From: an uncultured Bacilli bacterium
GTDB taxonomy: Bacteria; Bacillota_I; Bacilli_A; RF39; UBA660
Assembly (NCBI GenBank): GCA_934154785.1
Contig: CAKPGL010000001.1
Location: 586,199-650,198 of the forward strand
Direction of reading: 5' to 3'
Length of the DNA stretch: 64,000 bases
In this document: positions 52,553 to 62,800 of the stretch, piece by piece
How the letters are laid out: every line of letters begins with the position of its first letter
Position numbering within the stretch: position 1 is the first letter of the stretch
Made by a program: the position numbers and the translations under genes
The notes under the pieces: model-generated
Told to the model about the DNA's origin: nothing
What the model saw: the letters and a program-made list of their open reading frames with translations, nothing else
Database searches by the model: none

Positions 52553-54337
52553 ATGAAAAAAAATAATAAAGGTTTTATGTTAGTTGAAGCATTAGTTATG
52601 TCTATGGTAGTTATTGGAACACTAACTTTTATGTATATTCAGTTTCAAAATATAAGTAGAAGTTATGAAAAAAGTTTTAATTATAATACTATAACGGGTC
52701 TTTATATTACTAATGAAGTTAAAAATTATTTAATAAATAATAATTTACTTGATACTTATAAAGGTAAAGTGACTGCTAGTTTCACTAAGTATACTATAAT
52801 AGATGATATAACTGATTCCAGTTTTGAAATGTTAAAGTTTAAAGGGCAAGTAAAAACTATTCTTTTAACAGATGAATCTTTATCTGGACTAAAAGGTAAG
52901 AAAACAAGTACTTTGTCGGAAAAATTTAATGATTTTATCAATTATCTAAAAGTAGATAAAGAAGAAGGAAAGTACCGCTTATTAATTGAGTTTAATGATG
53001 ACACATTTGCGTCATTAAAATTAAATGATACTACTAATAATAACAATAACTCAAATACTGTAGTGTATTGGGATTATAATTATAAAGATGCTGTTAAAAA
53101 TACTTATGAATTTGACTATACTGGCACTTTTCAACAGTTTTTAGTACCTGTTTCAGGTAATTATAAGTTAGAAGTTTGGGGTGCTCAAGGTGGTGATACT
53201 GCTACGCCTAGTAAAGGTGGTAAAGGCGGTTATGCTAGTGGCACAGTTTATTTAACTAAGAATAAGCAATTATTTGTTTATGTTGGAGGTGAAGGCTTAA
53301 AAAAATTTATATGTTCCAATACTTCCAATAAAACATTAAATGGTGGTTTTAATGGTGGTGGGACACTTACAGAAATCAGTGTTAACTCTTGTACGTATTT
53401 TACTACTGGAGGTGGCGCTACTGATATAAGAATAGGTCAAGATAGTTTATATGCTCGTGTAATAGTTGCTGGTGGCGGTGGAAGCTCTGCAAGTACACAA
53501 ACTCACACTGGCTGTGCTTCAATTGGAGGACCAGGTAGTGACAATCATGACTTAGGCACTTCATATGTTACAAGTTATAATGGTAGTACCTGCGTGGGAG
53601 CAAAGGATGACAATGTGTATGTAGCTTATGCAACTGGTGCCGGATTAACAGGACCAGGAGGTTTTTTAACACATCCAGATAGTAATAATAAAACATATTC
53701 ATATGAAAAATGTACTAGTATGAGTACTTGTGAGAATTTTGGCGTTGGTAGAGGTATAGCACCTGGTTCAACAACAGGAAAAAGTTATTGTTCTGGTGGA
53801 GGTGGCTGGTTTGGTGCTTATTCTGGCAAATATTCTGGTGGCGGAGGTGGTTCTAACTGGACCTTTACTAAAGCAAATTATGATACCGTAACTAGTACGA
53901 TCTCAGATTTTTCTACAAAATGGTTACTTGGCAGTGAATATTATTTAACTAACACTAGTACTAAAGGTGGTATACAAGAAGGAAATGGTAAAGCAGTAAT
54001 TACCTATGATGGTACTATAACATCTAATGAACAAGTCTTTACAGCACCAGATAATGGTACTTATAAAATAGAATTATTAAGTCCTAGACCATCATCTAGT
54101 TCTATTCATAAATATGTGACAACTAATTTATCTCTTAGTAGAGGGCAAAAAATATATATTAGAGTCGGAAAATATAATAGTTATAGTACAGTAGTATATA
54201 GAACAACCGCAAATCCTACAGGATCTAAAATAATCGAAGTAGCTTCAACAAGTACAAATACTTCTACTATACCATCTGATATTCCAACAACCTCGAATAA
54301 TGGCTTTGCTCGAATTACTTTAATTTCTAAAAATTGA
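52553..54337 (+). CDS. Prepilin fused to a glycine-rich (ALK/LTK-like) adhesive domain
   Basis: 594 aa. The N-terminus KKNNKG|FMLVEALVMSMVVIGTLTFMYI is a prepilin signal (Glu at +5) and pilin-type helix. After about residue 180 comes a long domain with EFDYTGTFQQFLVPVSGNYKLEVWGAQGG, GGKGGYASG, VYVGGEG, ATDIRIG, VIVAGGGGSS, CSGGGGWFGAY and SGGGGGSNWTF: the bacterial glycine-rich protein (Gly_rich, PF12810-type) fold. A further beta repeat follows (TFTAPDNGTYKIELLSP). It could be a tip adhesin or large minor pilin. Confidence 0.85.
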   Translation: MKKNNKGFMLVEALVMSMVVIGTLTFMYIQFQNISRSYEKSFNYNTITGLYITNEVKNYLINNNLLDTYKGKVTASFTKYTIIDDITDSSFEMLKFKGQVKTILLTDESLSGLKGKKTSTLSEKFNDFINYLKVDKEEGKYRLLIEFNDDTFASLKLNDTTNNNNNSNTVVYWDYNYKDAVKNTYEFDYTGTFQQFLVPVSGNYKLEVWGAQGGDTATPSKGGKGGYASGTVYLTKNKQLFVYVGGEGLKKFICSNTSNKTLNGGFNGGGTLTEISVNSCTYFTTGGGATDIRIGQDSLYARVIVAGGGGSSASTQTHTGCASIGGPGSDNHDLGTSYVTSYNGSTCVGAKDDNVYVAYATGAGLTGPGGFLTHPDSNNKTYSYEKCTSMSTCENFGVGRGIAPGSTTGKSYCSGGGGWFGAYSGKYSGGGGGSNWTFTKANYDTVTSTISDFSTKWLLGSEYYLTNTSTKGGIQEGNGKAVITYDGTITSNEQVFTAPDNGTYKIELLSPRPSSSSIHKYVTTNLSLSRGQKIYIRVGKYNSYSTVVYRTTANPTGSKIIEVASTSTNTSTIPSDIPTTSNNGFARITLISKN

Positions 54338-54350
54338 TAGGAGAATAAAT

Positions 54351-54803
54351 ATGAAGAATAATAAAGGATTTTCAATAATTGAACTTATTGTATCGTTTAC
54401 TATTTGTACAGTAATAATGATAGTATTATTTCAAATAGTTTTGGTTTTAAAAGATTTATATGAGAAATCCGCTATTAAAACTACACTTTTAAATAGACAA
54501 AATATTATAGTTAATTTAATATATAGTGATATTTTAGAAAAGGAATTAAATAATGTAAGTAGTTGTGGAACATACTGTATAACATTTGATTTTACTACTG
54601 TATCTAAGCAATTAAAATATAGCACTAGTGATAATACCATTTCCTATGGAGACTATGTTACAGATGTTTTAGGTGGTGCTACAGTTGACAAGGCTGAAAC
54701 TTCAATACAAAATGGGGTAATGTCTGCAAGTATGCCAATTACTAATAAACTATTTAATAATAAGAATTTTGGTATACGTATAGTACATTATAAAACTACA
54801 TAA
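54351..54803 (+). CDS. Minor type IV pilin (PilW/ComGF-like)
   Basis: 150 aa. MKNNKG|FSIIELIVSFTICTVIMIVLFQ is a prepilin signal with Glu at +5; the short ectodomain has a Cys pair (SSCGTYC). RBS AGGAG, 13 bp after the glycine-rich pilin, so the two are expressed together, a pattern of minor pilins that prime a tip complex. The C-terminus overlaps convergent ylbJ by 8 bp. Confidence 0.85.
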   Translation: MKNNKGFSIIELIVSFTICTVIMIVLFQIVLVLKDLYEKSAIKTTLLNRQNIIVNLIYSDILEKELNNVSSCGTYCITFDFTTVSKQLKYSTSDNTISYGDYVTDVLGGATVDKAETSIQNGVMSASMPITNKLFNNKNFGIRIVHYKTT

Positions 54804-55746
54804 TAGGAAAGATTAAAAACGCTATTAACCCCGCTATTAGAGCGTGTATTATTCTACTTAATAAAAAGGGTAAATATTTAACTTTAGTATTACTTAAAAT
54901 ACTCATTACTTGTAAGTGGACACTAAGTCCTCCAAAAGATATAATCATAACAGATAATGTGGTCTTTAAACGTAATGATATTTCTAACATACTAACATAT
55001 TTTAAACCTTGACTCATTTCTATAATACCATTTATAATAGCGTTACCAGTATTACCTAAATCAATAGTAGAATTTAATATAGTAGTAATAAGTAAAAATA
55101 TACTAATAGTACCAAGAATTAGTAAAAGAGTATTAATGCTATTTATAATAGCGGTACCTAAAATAGCTCCTAAACTTTTAGAACTTTCTTTAGTGCTACT
55201 ATATTTAAAAGAAGACAAGTTGTTTTCTTTTTTAATAGGGTTATAATTTCTAAACATAATACCTATTAATATATTAGTTAAATAGTGACTTAAAAAAATT
55301 AATTTAGCTAACTTTATATTACCTAAAAAAGTACTAGATATAGTACCAATAATAAATAAGGGGTTAGAAAAATGTGCAAACATTAGTATTTTAGAAGCAT
55401 CATTATCATTAAGTATTCCTTTTTCATACATACTATTTATGTATTTAGCGCTACTAGGAAATCCTGATAGCATGCTCATTATTAATATAAAAGTACATTC
55501 TTTTTTAACTTTAAATAACTTAGTAATTATATTATTACCTAAATTACTAAATATATCTATAGCGTTTAAAGAAATCATTACTTCAGAAATTACAAACATT
55601 GGAAACAAAAAAGGAAATAAATTGTTTTTCCAAATATCAAATGCTAAAGATGTTGCACTACTTACATAATTAGGATGAATTAAAATATTAATAAGTAAAA
55701 ATATTATAATTAACATACTACCTATATTAGACATACTTTTTTTCAT
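54796..55746 (-). CDS. ylbJ: YlbJ-like sporulation integral membrane protein
   Basis: 316 aa with about eight membrane helices. Motifs FDIWKNNLFPFLFPMFVISEVMI and SGFPSSAKYINSMYEKGIL (nucleoside-recognition/Gate domain) match YlbJ. In B. subtilis ylbJ is needed for resistant spores. Its divergent neighbour is ylbL, as in Bacillus (with ylbK missing). B. subtilis YlbJ is about 400 aa; this one is shorter. Confidence 0.82.
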   Translation of the reverse strand: MKKSMSNIGSMLIIIFLLINILIHPNYVSSATSLAFDIWKNNLFPFLFPMFVISEVMISLNAIDIFSNLGNNIITKLFKVKKECTFILIMSMLSGFPSSAKYINSMYEKGILNDNDASKILMFAHFSNPLFIIGTISSTFLGNIKLAKLIFLSHYLTNILIGIMFRNYNPIKKENNLSSFKYSSTKESSKSLGAILGTAIINSINTLLLILGTISIFLLITTILNSTIDLGNTGNAIINGIIEMSQGLKYVSMLEISLRLKTTLSVMIISFGGLSVHLQVMSILSNTKVKYLPFLLSRIIHALIAGLIAFLIFPIM

Positions 55747-55790
55747 AAAGACCTCACACTTGTATAAGATAGATTAGAAAGGATGAAACT

Positions 55791-56798
55791 ATGTTCAATA
55801 AAATATATGATAATATTAAAAAATTTATAAAGGAAAATCTACTTTCAATAGGAATATTAATACTAGTATACGCTGTTTGCAATATAGAATTTCCTTATTA
55901 TATAAATGCACCGGGTAGTGTAATTAATCTACATGATAGAGTTAGTATTACTTCTTCTTATTCTACTAATGACAACATGTATATGGCCTCAGTAAGTGAA
56001 ATAAAAGGTGTAATTCCTACTTTACTTTGGGCTTTAATTGATAAGAATCAGGATATTGTCAAAAAAGAAGAAATAGTTTATAATAACGAAACGTATGAAG
56101 AAGCAAATCTTAGAATGCGTATTATGTTAAATGATTCTATGAATAGCGCTAAAATTGTTGCGTTTCGTGCCGCTAATAAAAAATATGAAATAGTTAATTC
56201 TAAAGTTTATGTTACTTTAATAGATGAGCATGCTGATACTAATTTAAAAATAGGTGATGAACTTATTTCTATTGAAAATAAAAGTATTTCAGATATTACA
56301 GATGTTAAAACTTTAGTAGATAACTATAATAATGATGATATAGTTAATATTCTAGTTAAAAGAGACGATAAAGAAATTACTTGTACCGCTAAAATATTTA
56401 CTTTAGAAAATAAGAAATATATTGGCATTAGTGCTTTAAAAGAATACGAAGTTAATACTGAACCAGAAGTTAAATTTAGTTTTAAATCTTCGGAATCTGG
56501 TCCATCTGGAGGACTTATGTTAAGTCTTGCTATATATAACTCTTTAGTAGAAGAAGATATCACAGATGGTAAGAAAATAGTTGGAACTGGTACAATAGAT
56601 GCTGATGGTAATGTTGGTGCTATAGGCGGTGTAAAATATAAAATAGCGGCTGCTGTTAAAGCAAAAGCAGATTTATTCTTAGTACCAAGTGATAATTATG
56701 AAGAGGCAAAAGAAGTAGTAAAAGAACATAACTATAAAATAAAATTAATTAGTGTTAGTACATTTGATGAGGCGATAGATAAACTAAGTAAGAATTGA
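55791..56798 (+). CDS. ylbL: PDZ-Lon family membrane protease YlbL/SepM
   Basis: 335 aa. One N-terminal membrane helix, a PDZ domain (about 130-210: NLKIGDELISIENKSISDI), and a C-terminal Lon-type S16 protease domain with the catalytic Ser in ESGPSGGLMLSL and Lys in IGGVKYKIAAA. Faces the outside; relatives cleave peptide pheromones (SepM) or envelope targets. Start 45 bp from divergent ylbJ. Confidence 0.9.
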   Translation: MFNKIYDNIKKFIKENLLSIGILILVYAVCNIEFPYYINAPGSVINLHDRVSITSSYSTNDNMYMASVSEIKGVIPTLLWALIDKNQDIVKKEEIVYNNETYEEANLRMRIMLNDSMNSAKIVAFRAANKKYEIVNSKVYVTLIDEHADTNLKIGDELISIENKSISDITDVKTLVDNYNNDDIVNILVKRDDKEITCTAKIFTLENKKYIGISALKEYEVNTEPEVKFSFKSSESGPSGGLMLSLAIYNSLVEEDITDGKKIVGTGTIDADGNVGAIGGVKYKIAAAVKAKADLFLVPSDNYEEAKEVVKEHNYKIKLISVSTFDEAIDKLSKN

Positions 56799-56807
56799 GA
56801 TGATTTT

Positions 56808-58571
56808 ATGATAAAAGAAAAACTAGCTTTAGTACCAAATCAACCTGGTTGTTATTTAATGAAAAATAAAGATGGGGTTATAATCTATGTTGGTAAAGCA
56901 AAAAAATTAAAAAATAGGGTTAGTTCTTATTTCCGTGGCAAACATACTGGTAAAACTGCTAAATTAGTTAGTGAAATAGTAGATTTTGAATATATAGTTG
57001 TTGGTAGTGAAACAGAATCTTTTATTTTAGAAATAAACCTAATTAAAAAGTATGATCCTAAATATAATATTCTACTTAGAGATGATAAAAGTTATCCTTA
57101 TATAGAACTTACTAAAGAAGAAGCACCACGTCTTATGATAGTAAGAAATTTAAATAGAAAAAAGAATAATCATTCGAGATTATATGGACCTTATCCTAAT
57201 GTAACTGCAGCACGTAATACAGTAAACTTAATTAATAGAATATACCCTTTAAGAAAATGTAATACTTATAATAAGAAACCTTGTCTATATTATCATATTG
57301 GGCAATGTCTAGGTTATTGTAATTATAAAGTAGATAAAGATAAAATAAAGTCTATGGAAGAAGAAATAATAGCGTTTCTAAAAGGGGACTGTGATAAAAT
57401 AATTGAAAAAATTACTACCGAAATGAATAAAGAAAGTGAATTACTACATTTTGAAAAAGCTAAAGAACTAAAAGATTTATTAGATTATATAGATATTACT
57501 TTAGTAAAACAAAAAGTAGAATTAGAAGATACTATTGATAGAGATGTATTTGGTTATTATGAAAATAAAGGATATTTAAGCATTCAAGTTTTATTTATTA
57601 GAGGTGGTAAAATTATTGGTAGACATTCTAAAATAATTTCAATGATAGAAGAAGTTAAAGAAGAATTAGAGCGTTATATAGCACACTTTTATAGTAAAGA
57701 TGTATTACTTCCAAAAGAAATCTTAGTTCCAGCAATAGTAGATAGTAATGTCTTATCAGAGTTATTACAAGTAAGCGTTAAAGAACCTATTAAAGGCTTA
57801 AAGAAAAAAGTAGTTGATATGGCCTGTGAAAATGCGAAAATAACTTTGGAAAATGAATTTGAATTAATAAAAAAAGATGAACAAAAGACTATTGACGCTA
57901 ATAACGAGTTAAAAGAAGTATTAAATCTTGATAAACTAGATCGTATTGAAATATTTGATAACTCTAATCTTTTTGGTTCGTTTAATGTATCTGGTATGGT
58001 TGTATTTACAAATGGTATTCCTAATAAAAATGAGTATCGTAAATTTAAAATATCTACTAATAAAAATGATGATTATGGTACAATGAGAGAAGTTATATAT
58101 CGTAGATATTTCCGTGTATTAAGAGATAACCTAGTGAAACCAGATTTAATTATTGTAGATGGTGGTATTGGTCAGATAAATATTGCTAATGAAGTAATAA
58201 CAAGTTTAGGCTTAAATATTCCTGTAATAGGCCTAAAAAAGAATAATAAACATAATACAGAAAGTTTAATTACAAGTTCTTTAGAAGAAATACCAATAGA
58301 TCATAAAAGTAATTTGTTTTATTTACTAGAACGTATGCAAGATGAAGTTCACAACTTTACTATTAATTATCATAAAAATTTAAGAAGTAAAGGAGCCTTG
58401 GAAAGCATTCTTGATAGTATCCCTGGTATTGGTAAAAAAAGAAGAGATGAATTACTTAAAAAATATAAAACTATTAATAAAATTAAAGAAACTGATAATA
58501 AAGAATTAGAAACTATATTACCTAGTAATGTAGTTACTACTTTAAAAGAGTATTTAGAAAATATAAAATAG
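56808..58571 (+). CDS. uvrC: Excinuclease ABC subunit C
   Basis: 587 aa. GIY-YIG nuclease (PGCYLMKNKDGVIIYVGKAKKLKNRV), Cys cluster (CLYYHIGQCLGYC), UVR motif that binds UvrB (about 200-235), RNase H-like nuclease (IEIFDNSNLFGSFNVSGMVVF, LIIVDGGIGQ) and tandem HhH (LDSIPGIGKKRRDELL). Cuts both sides of a DNA lesion. 9 bp after ylbL; no LexA-like box immediately upstream. Confidence 0.96.
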   Translation: MIKEKLALVPNQPGCYLMKNKDGVIIYVGKAKKLKNRVSSYFRGKHTGKTAKLVSEIVDFEYIVVGSETESFILEINLIKKYDPKYNILLRDDKSYPYIELTKEEAPRLMIVRNLNRKKNNHSRLYGPYPNVTAARNTVNLINRIYPLRKCNTYNKKPCLYYHIGQCLGYCNYKVDKDKIKSMEEEIIAFLKGDCDKIIEKITTEMNKESELLHFEKAKELKDLLDYIDITLVKQKVELEDTIDRDVFGYYENKGYLSIQVLFIRGGKIIGRHSKIISMIEEVKEELERYIAHFYSKDVLLPKEILVPAIVDSNVLSELLQVSVKEPIKGLKKKVVDMACENAKITLENEFELIKKDEQKTIDANNELKEVLNLDKLDRIEIFDNSNLFGSFNVSGMVVFTNGIPNKNEYRKFKISTNKNDDYGTMREVIYRRYFRVLRDNLVKPDLIIVDGGIGQINIANEVITSLGLNIPVIGLKKNNKHNTESLITSSLEEIPIDHKSNLFYLLERMQDEVHNFTINYHKNLRSKGALESILDSIPGIGKKRRDELLKKYKTINKIKETDNKELETILPSNVVTTLKEYLENIK

Positions 58572-58610
58572 CACTATATTGTAGATTTTCTCTATATTAT
58601 AGTGCTTTTT
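58570..58610 (+). terminator. Terminator after uvrC
   Basis: AGCACTATA (58570-58578) with TATAGTGCT (58598-58606), then T4. Confidence 0.85.
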
Positions 58611-58628
58611 ATGTATTGTTTCGCCAAT

Positions 58629-58657
58629 TTGACAATAATATAATTATCTGTTAACAT
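58629..58657 (+). promoter_or_regulatory. Consensus -35 promoter of the repeat-protein operon
   Basis: TTGACA (58629-58634), 17-bp spacer, TAACAT (58652-58657). Confidence 0.75.
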
Positions 58658-58685
58658 AAGTAACTGTCAAAAGGGGGAATTAATT

Positions 58686-59471
58686 ATGAAAAATAATAGT
58701 GATATAAAGGAATTATTAAAGGATAAACTAGAACTTCAGTCAAAATTAGCTTTTAATCATAGTTATGAAGAAGTAGAACAGATATTAGCATTAAAAGAGA
58801 TGAGTGATCCAAAATTTGCTCAAGTTTTTAAATCTAATATATGGAAAACATATTATAAAAATATTAAATTAATATTAGAAATGGAAGAATGGAATAATCC
58901 TAAATACCAACATTTACTAACATCAAGTATTTGGAACCGTAGTTATAGTGAAGTAAAAAATACATTGAGTATGAAAGAGTGGAATAACCCTAAATATGAA
59001 AGATTATTAACACCTAGTATATGGCAATGTAGCTATAAAGATATTAAAGATATTTTAGCAATGAAAGAGTGGGATGACCCTAAGTTTAGTCATTTATTAA
59101 CTCCTAGTGTTTGGGGTAGCAGAAGTCATCAAATAAAAGAAAAATTTAATATACCATATTTTCAAATGCCTGAATATCAACATCTTTTAACACCTGGTAT
59201 TTTTTTAATAACTAACAATAACATAACTAGTAATATTGAATTATTTCAAAGTTTAGGGTTAGAAAGATTTTTATCCGCAACTAATATTAGAATAGATGTT
59301 GAAAGTCAAAGATTACTTATAAAATATATGGTAAATAATAATATACCATTAGTAGTAAGAGGACGTTTACATGATATTCTTAGAAGCCCTGTTGATTCAA
59401 AACTAAAAGAATATGGTATAAGTTGGGATATAGTAAAAGGAAATTTAAAAGAAAAAGAAAAGACTATATAA
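58686..59471 (+). CDS. 30-residue tandem repeat protein, unknown function
   Basis: 261 aa, no signal peptide. Residues 26-175 are five consecutive 30-aa repeats starting at 58761, 58851, 58941, 59031 and 59121. Consensus: SYxxIKxILxMKEWNNPKYxHLLTPSIWxx, with conserved Trp, Asn-Pro, Leu-Leu and Ile-Trp. It looks like a helical solenoid, though I know no family. The remainder (about 85 aa) ends in GISWDIVKGNLKEKEKTI. AAGGGGG precedes ATG 58686. Translationally coupled to the next small ORF. Located just upstream of a giant helicase. Confidence 0.75.
   Translation: MKNNSDIKELLKDKLELQSKLAFNHSYEEVEQILALKEMSDPKFAQVFKSNIWKTYYKNIKLILEMEEWNNPKYQHLLTSSIWNRSYSEVKNTLSMKEWNNPKYERLLTPSIWQCSYKDIKDILAMKEWDDPKFSHLLTPSVWGSRSHQIKEKFNIPYFQMPEYQHLLTPGIFLITNNNITSNIELFQSLGLERFLSATNIRIDVESQRLLIKYMVNNNIPLVVRGRLHDILRSPVDSKLKEYGISWDIVKGNLKEKEKTI
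58761..59210 (+). repeat. Five in-frame 90-bp (30-aa) repeats
   Basis: Five 90-bp units within the gene above, exact period with no indels. The middle three are most alike; the first and last have drifted. Confidence 0.85.
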
Positions 59472-59722
59472 TGAATAATTTATTTAATCAATATGAAAAA
59501 GATTTATTCTTAAATTTAGATAAAGATAATTATAAGAAAATTTTAGATTTCCTATACATAGAAGTACCAGAATATACAGAAGATATTGTAACTAATTATT
59601 TAGATTTATTCTTAATTAATTATGAAGAATTTAAAGATAAATATAATAAACTAAAAGATAAATATGGTATTAACTTTCTAAAAGAAGATATTTCTATATT
59701 AGAACAGATCTATACTGTTTAG
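59471..59722 (+). CDS. Small acidic 83-aa protein
   Basis: ATG overlaps the upstream TAA by one base (TAATG), so it depends on the repeat-protein gene for translation. Helical, Lys/Asp/Glu/Tyr-rich (NQYEKDLFLNLDKDNYKKILDFLYIEVPEYTEDIV). No family recognised; size, charge and coupling suggest a partner of the repeat protein. Terminator follows. Confidence 0.65.
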   Translation: MNNLFNQYEKDLFLNLDKDNYKKILDFLYIEVPEYTEDIVTNYLDLFLINYEEFKDKYNKLKDKYGINFLKEDISILEQIYTV

Positions 59723-59727
59723 GCAAG

Positions 59728-59753
59728 AAAAAGGGATATAATTCCTTTTTTTT
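59728..59753 (+). terminator. Terminator after the small ORF
   Basis: AAAAAGGGA (59728-59736) with TTCCTTTTT (59742-59750; a G-U pair), then T run. Confidence 0.7.
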
Positions 59754-59763
59754 ATTGTTTATC

Positions 59764-59774
59764 TATGATATAAT
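59764..59774 (+). promoter_or_regulatory. Extended -10 promoter of the helicase gene
   Basis: TATGATATAAT, 40 bp before the GTG start; no good -35. Confidence 0.55.
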
Positions 59775-59813
59775 ACTTAATAGATATATTATAATAAAAA
59801 AGGATTGATTGAT

Positions 59814-62800
59814 GTGATTAATGAAATATTTGATATTAATAAATTTAATATTTTAAGTGATGAAAATAATTACTACTTTTTTCGTGCTTTAAATAAAAGA
59901 GATATGTCTGATATTGAAAATAAATTAATAGTTGATGACAACGGAAAAATAGTAAGAATTAGAACTGATAGGGAATTTTATGGGGAAACAATCTTTAAAA
60001 AAGATGACCCACTAACATTAGAACAGATCATAGAACATATTAAAATTGATTATAACAAACACACTAATTGTATTTCTTTTTCAAGTAACGCTAATGTAAC
60101 TCTTGATTACGGCAGAAGTTTTTATGACGATAAATATATAGTATTAAGAGTTCCTAAAAGTGAGTTTGGGAAAAAGATAGTTAATTCTGGACAATATATA
60201 TTACAGGAAATTAATAAAGTATTAAAAAATTATTATGAAACTTTAGATGATGAAATGACAAAATACTTTTTTGATGCCATTGATAACGCTAAAACAGAGG
60301 AGCAATTAAATAACATAAAATCTATGTTAACTAAAGATTATATTGATGAATCTAAAAATATTTTTGTAAATGGTATAGAACAATTGATGTCTTCACAAGA
60401 TTCTAATGCTTTAAACAGCCAACAAAACTTACTAAAAAATAAGATAATTCTCAAAATGGATCTAATGAAAGAACCAATAATTGATAGAATAGGAAATAAA
60501 TTTTTAATAAATACCTTAGGTAATGCTTTTTCTTCTGTTGAACTAACACATTACAATGATGTAGAAGAAAATATTATTGCGGTTAGCCCTGAAATCATGG
60601 ATATAATTAGTTTGTTACAACAAGTTCCAGAAACAAAAGAAATTGCTCAATTAAAAAGAATTTTAATAGAAAAAATCAATAATGGTAAATTAAATGTACC
60701 TAATTTTGAATTAGAAAAATACGATGTTAAAAGATTTGAAAATAGTTTAACTTTAGAAAATATATATAATTTAACTAAAGGCAATATAGAATATAAAAGT
60801 GCTAAAAACATATATCTCAAATCTTATATTTTAGCTAAATCCCGTCTTAGAAAAGAAAAAAGTTTAGATTTACTTAAAAGTATTTTAAACGACAATAAAT
60901 ATGATGATGTGATTGAATATTTAAGAAATAATACCTATGGTATAGAAGCAGAAATTGTCAATAGAAAGTCAAATAAAGACGCTATTAAACTAAGTGAATC
61001 AGTTAGTTTAACTATTTCAAACTCAGAAAAAGATATACTCAAGTATATAAATAGTTTAAGTATGCAACAGATAGAAAATATATTAGAAAATCCTTTTATA
61101 GAATTACAAAACTTTATTGAAGATAATTATACTAATGAATATATTACAGAAACATGGCTTGCCAATAGTATTATAGATTTAATTGATTGGCCTTATTATG
61201 GCGTAGAAGAGCATCTAAGTTTAGATCAAAGAGAATTATTAATAGAAAATTTAAAATCTCACAATTTCATAGATATATATAATAATTTAAATAAACAAAG
61301 CCTAAGTGATCAAACTATTGCTAATGCAATAATGTTAATTTTAATTAGGAATACTACTCAAATAGATATTAATGAAAAATTTACTCTTTCTGAATTAGAA
61401 GAATTTTTGGGATGTAATCAAATTAAAGATACTAAAATAAATTTAAAATCATATCAAAGAGAGGCTTTTATTAACATTAATAAAAATTTTAATGAAAAAG
61501 ACTATACTTCGGTTATTTTACCAACTGGAACGGGTAAAAGTTATGTAGCACTTTCAGAAATGCATTATTTTGAAGAAAAAATAAATCAATTAGAAGAAAC
61601 TAAACACGCTAAAATTTTATATTTAGCACCTAATAATTACATATTAGATCAACTAAAAAGAATAATTTCAAAAAATTATAGAACTAGTATTACTGAAAAT
61701 AATGAAGATATAGTAAGAAAAACTTTTCCTAACTTAACACTTACAACATATTCATATTTAACTAAAGGTAATAATGCGGATGATATAATAAATGATAATT
61801 ATGATTTAATTGTTCTTGATGAACTTCATAGAACTGGTGCTAATGAATGGGGTAAACAATTAAATGAATTGTTAAAGCATCAAAAAGCTAAAGTACTTGG
61901 TATAACTGCTACTCCAGAAAGAGATATGGATAAAAGAGATATGTCTGAAGAACTTGCTAAAAATTATGGCTATACTGACGATGACATATTAGAAGAAAAA
62001 CATTTGTCATACAATATGAATTTACTTGAAGCAATACAGAGAGGAATTATTCATAACCCTAATGTTATTAATTGTGAATATGCTCTTTCAAAAGATGGTA
62101 GTCTTGATGAACTAGAATTAAAAATAGAAGATATAACTGATGAAAATCTAAAATCAGAAAAAAGAAAAGAATATGAGAATTTAAGAAGAGAGGTAGAAAG
62201 TTCTAATGGAATAGAACAAATACTAAAAGATAATTTAAAAAGTGATGGTAAATATATTGTATTTATTCCCATTACAAAAAATAATGATGGAAAATATATA
62301 AATACAGAATCTAATGAGGTGATCACAGATTCACAAGCTCAAAGAATGATAAAATCATACCAAGATTTAATGCAACAATTTTTATTTTCTGGAGAGTACT
62401 TAGAAACTAACAAAGATAGATTAACAACTATATATGATAAAATTAATAATAATATAAATTTAGATGAAAGTGAAATAATCTATTTAAATAATGAAAAAAA
62501 TAATATATTATTACTAACTAGTTTACATATTGATAATCGTCCAAGTGCTTTACAGTCATTAATAAATGATATTGCTTCTAAAATTATAGAATATATGAAT
62601 TGGGAAACATTAATAGATTCAAAAATAATTTCTATAATAAATGCAAAAATGAAACACAAAGTAGAATCATATAATATGATTTCAGACAATAATAAAGGCC
62701 AAAACGATAAAAATTTAGCGGATTTTAACTCTTCACAATCTCCTAAGAAGAAGTTTATGTTTGTTATGGATATGCTAAATGAAGGAGTTCATGTTAATAA

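Noticed and set aside
58761..59210. Regular 90-bp repeats as a CRISPR array
   Set aside because: The repeats are in frame, contiguous and lack spacers; they encode a 30-aa protein repeat.
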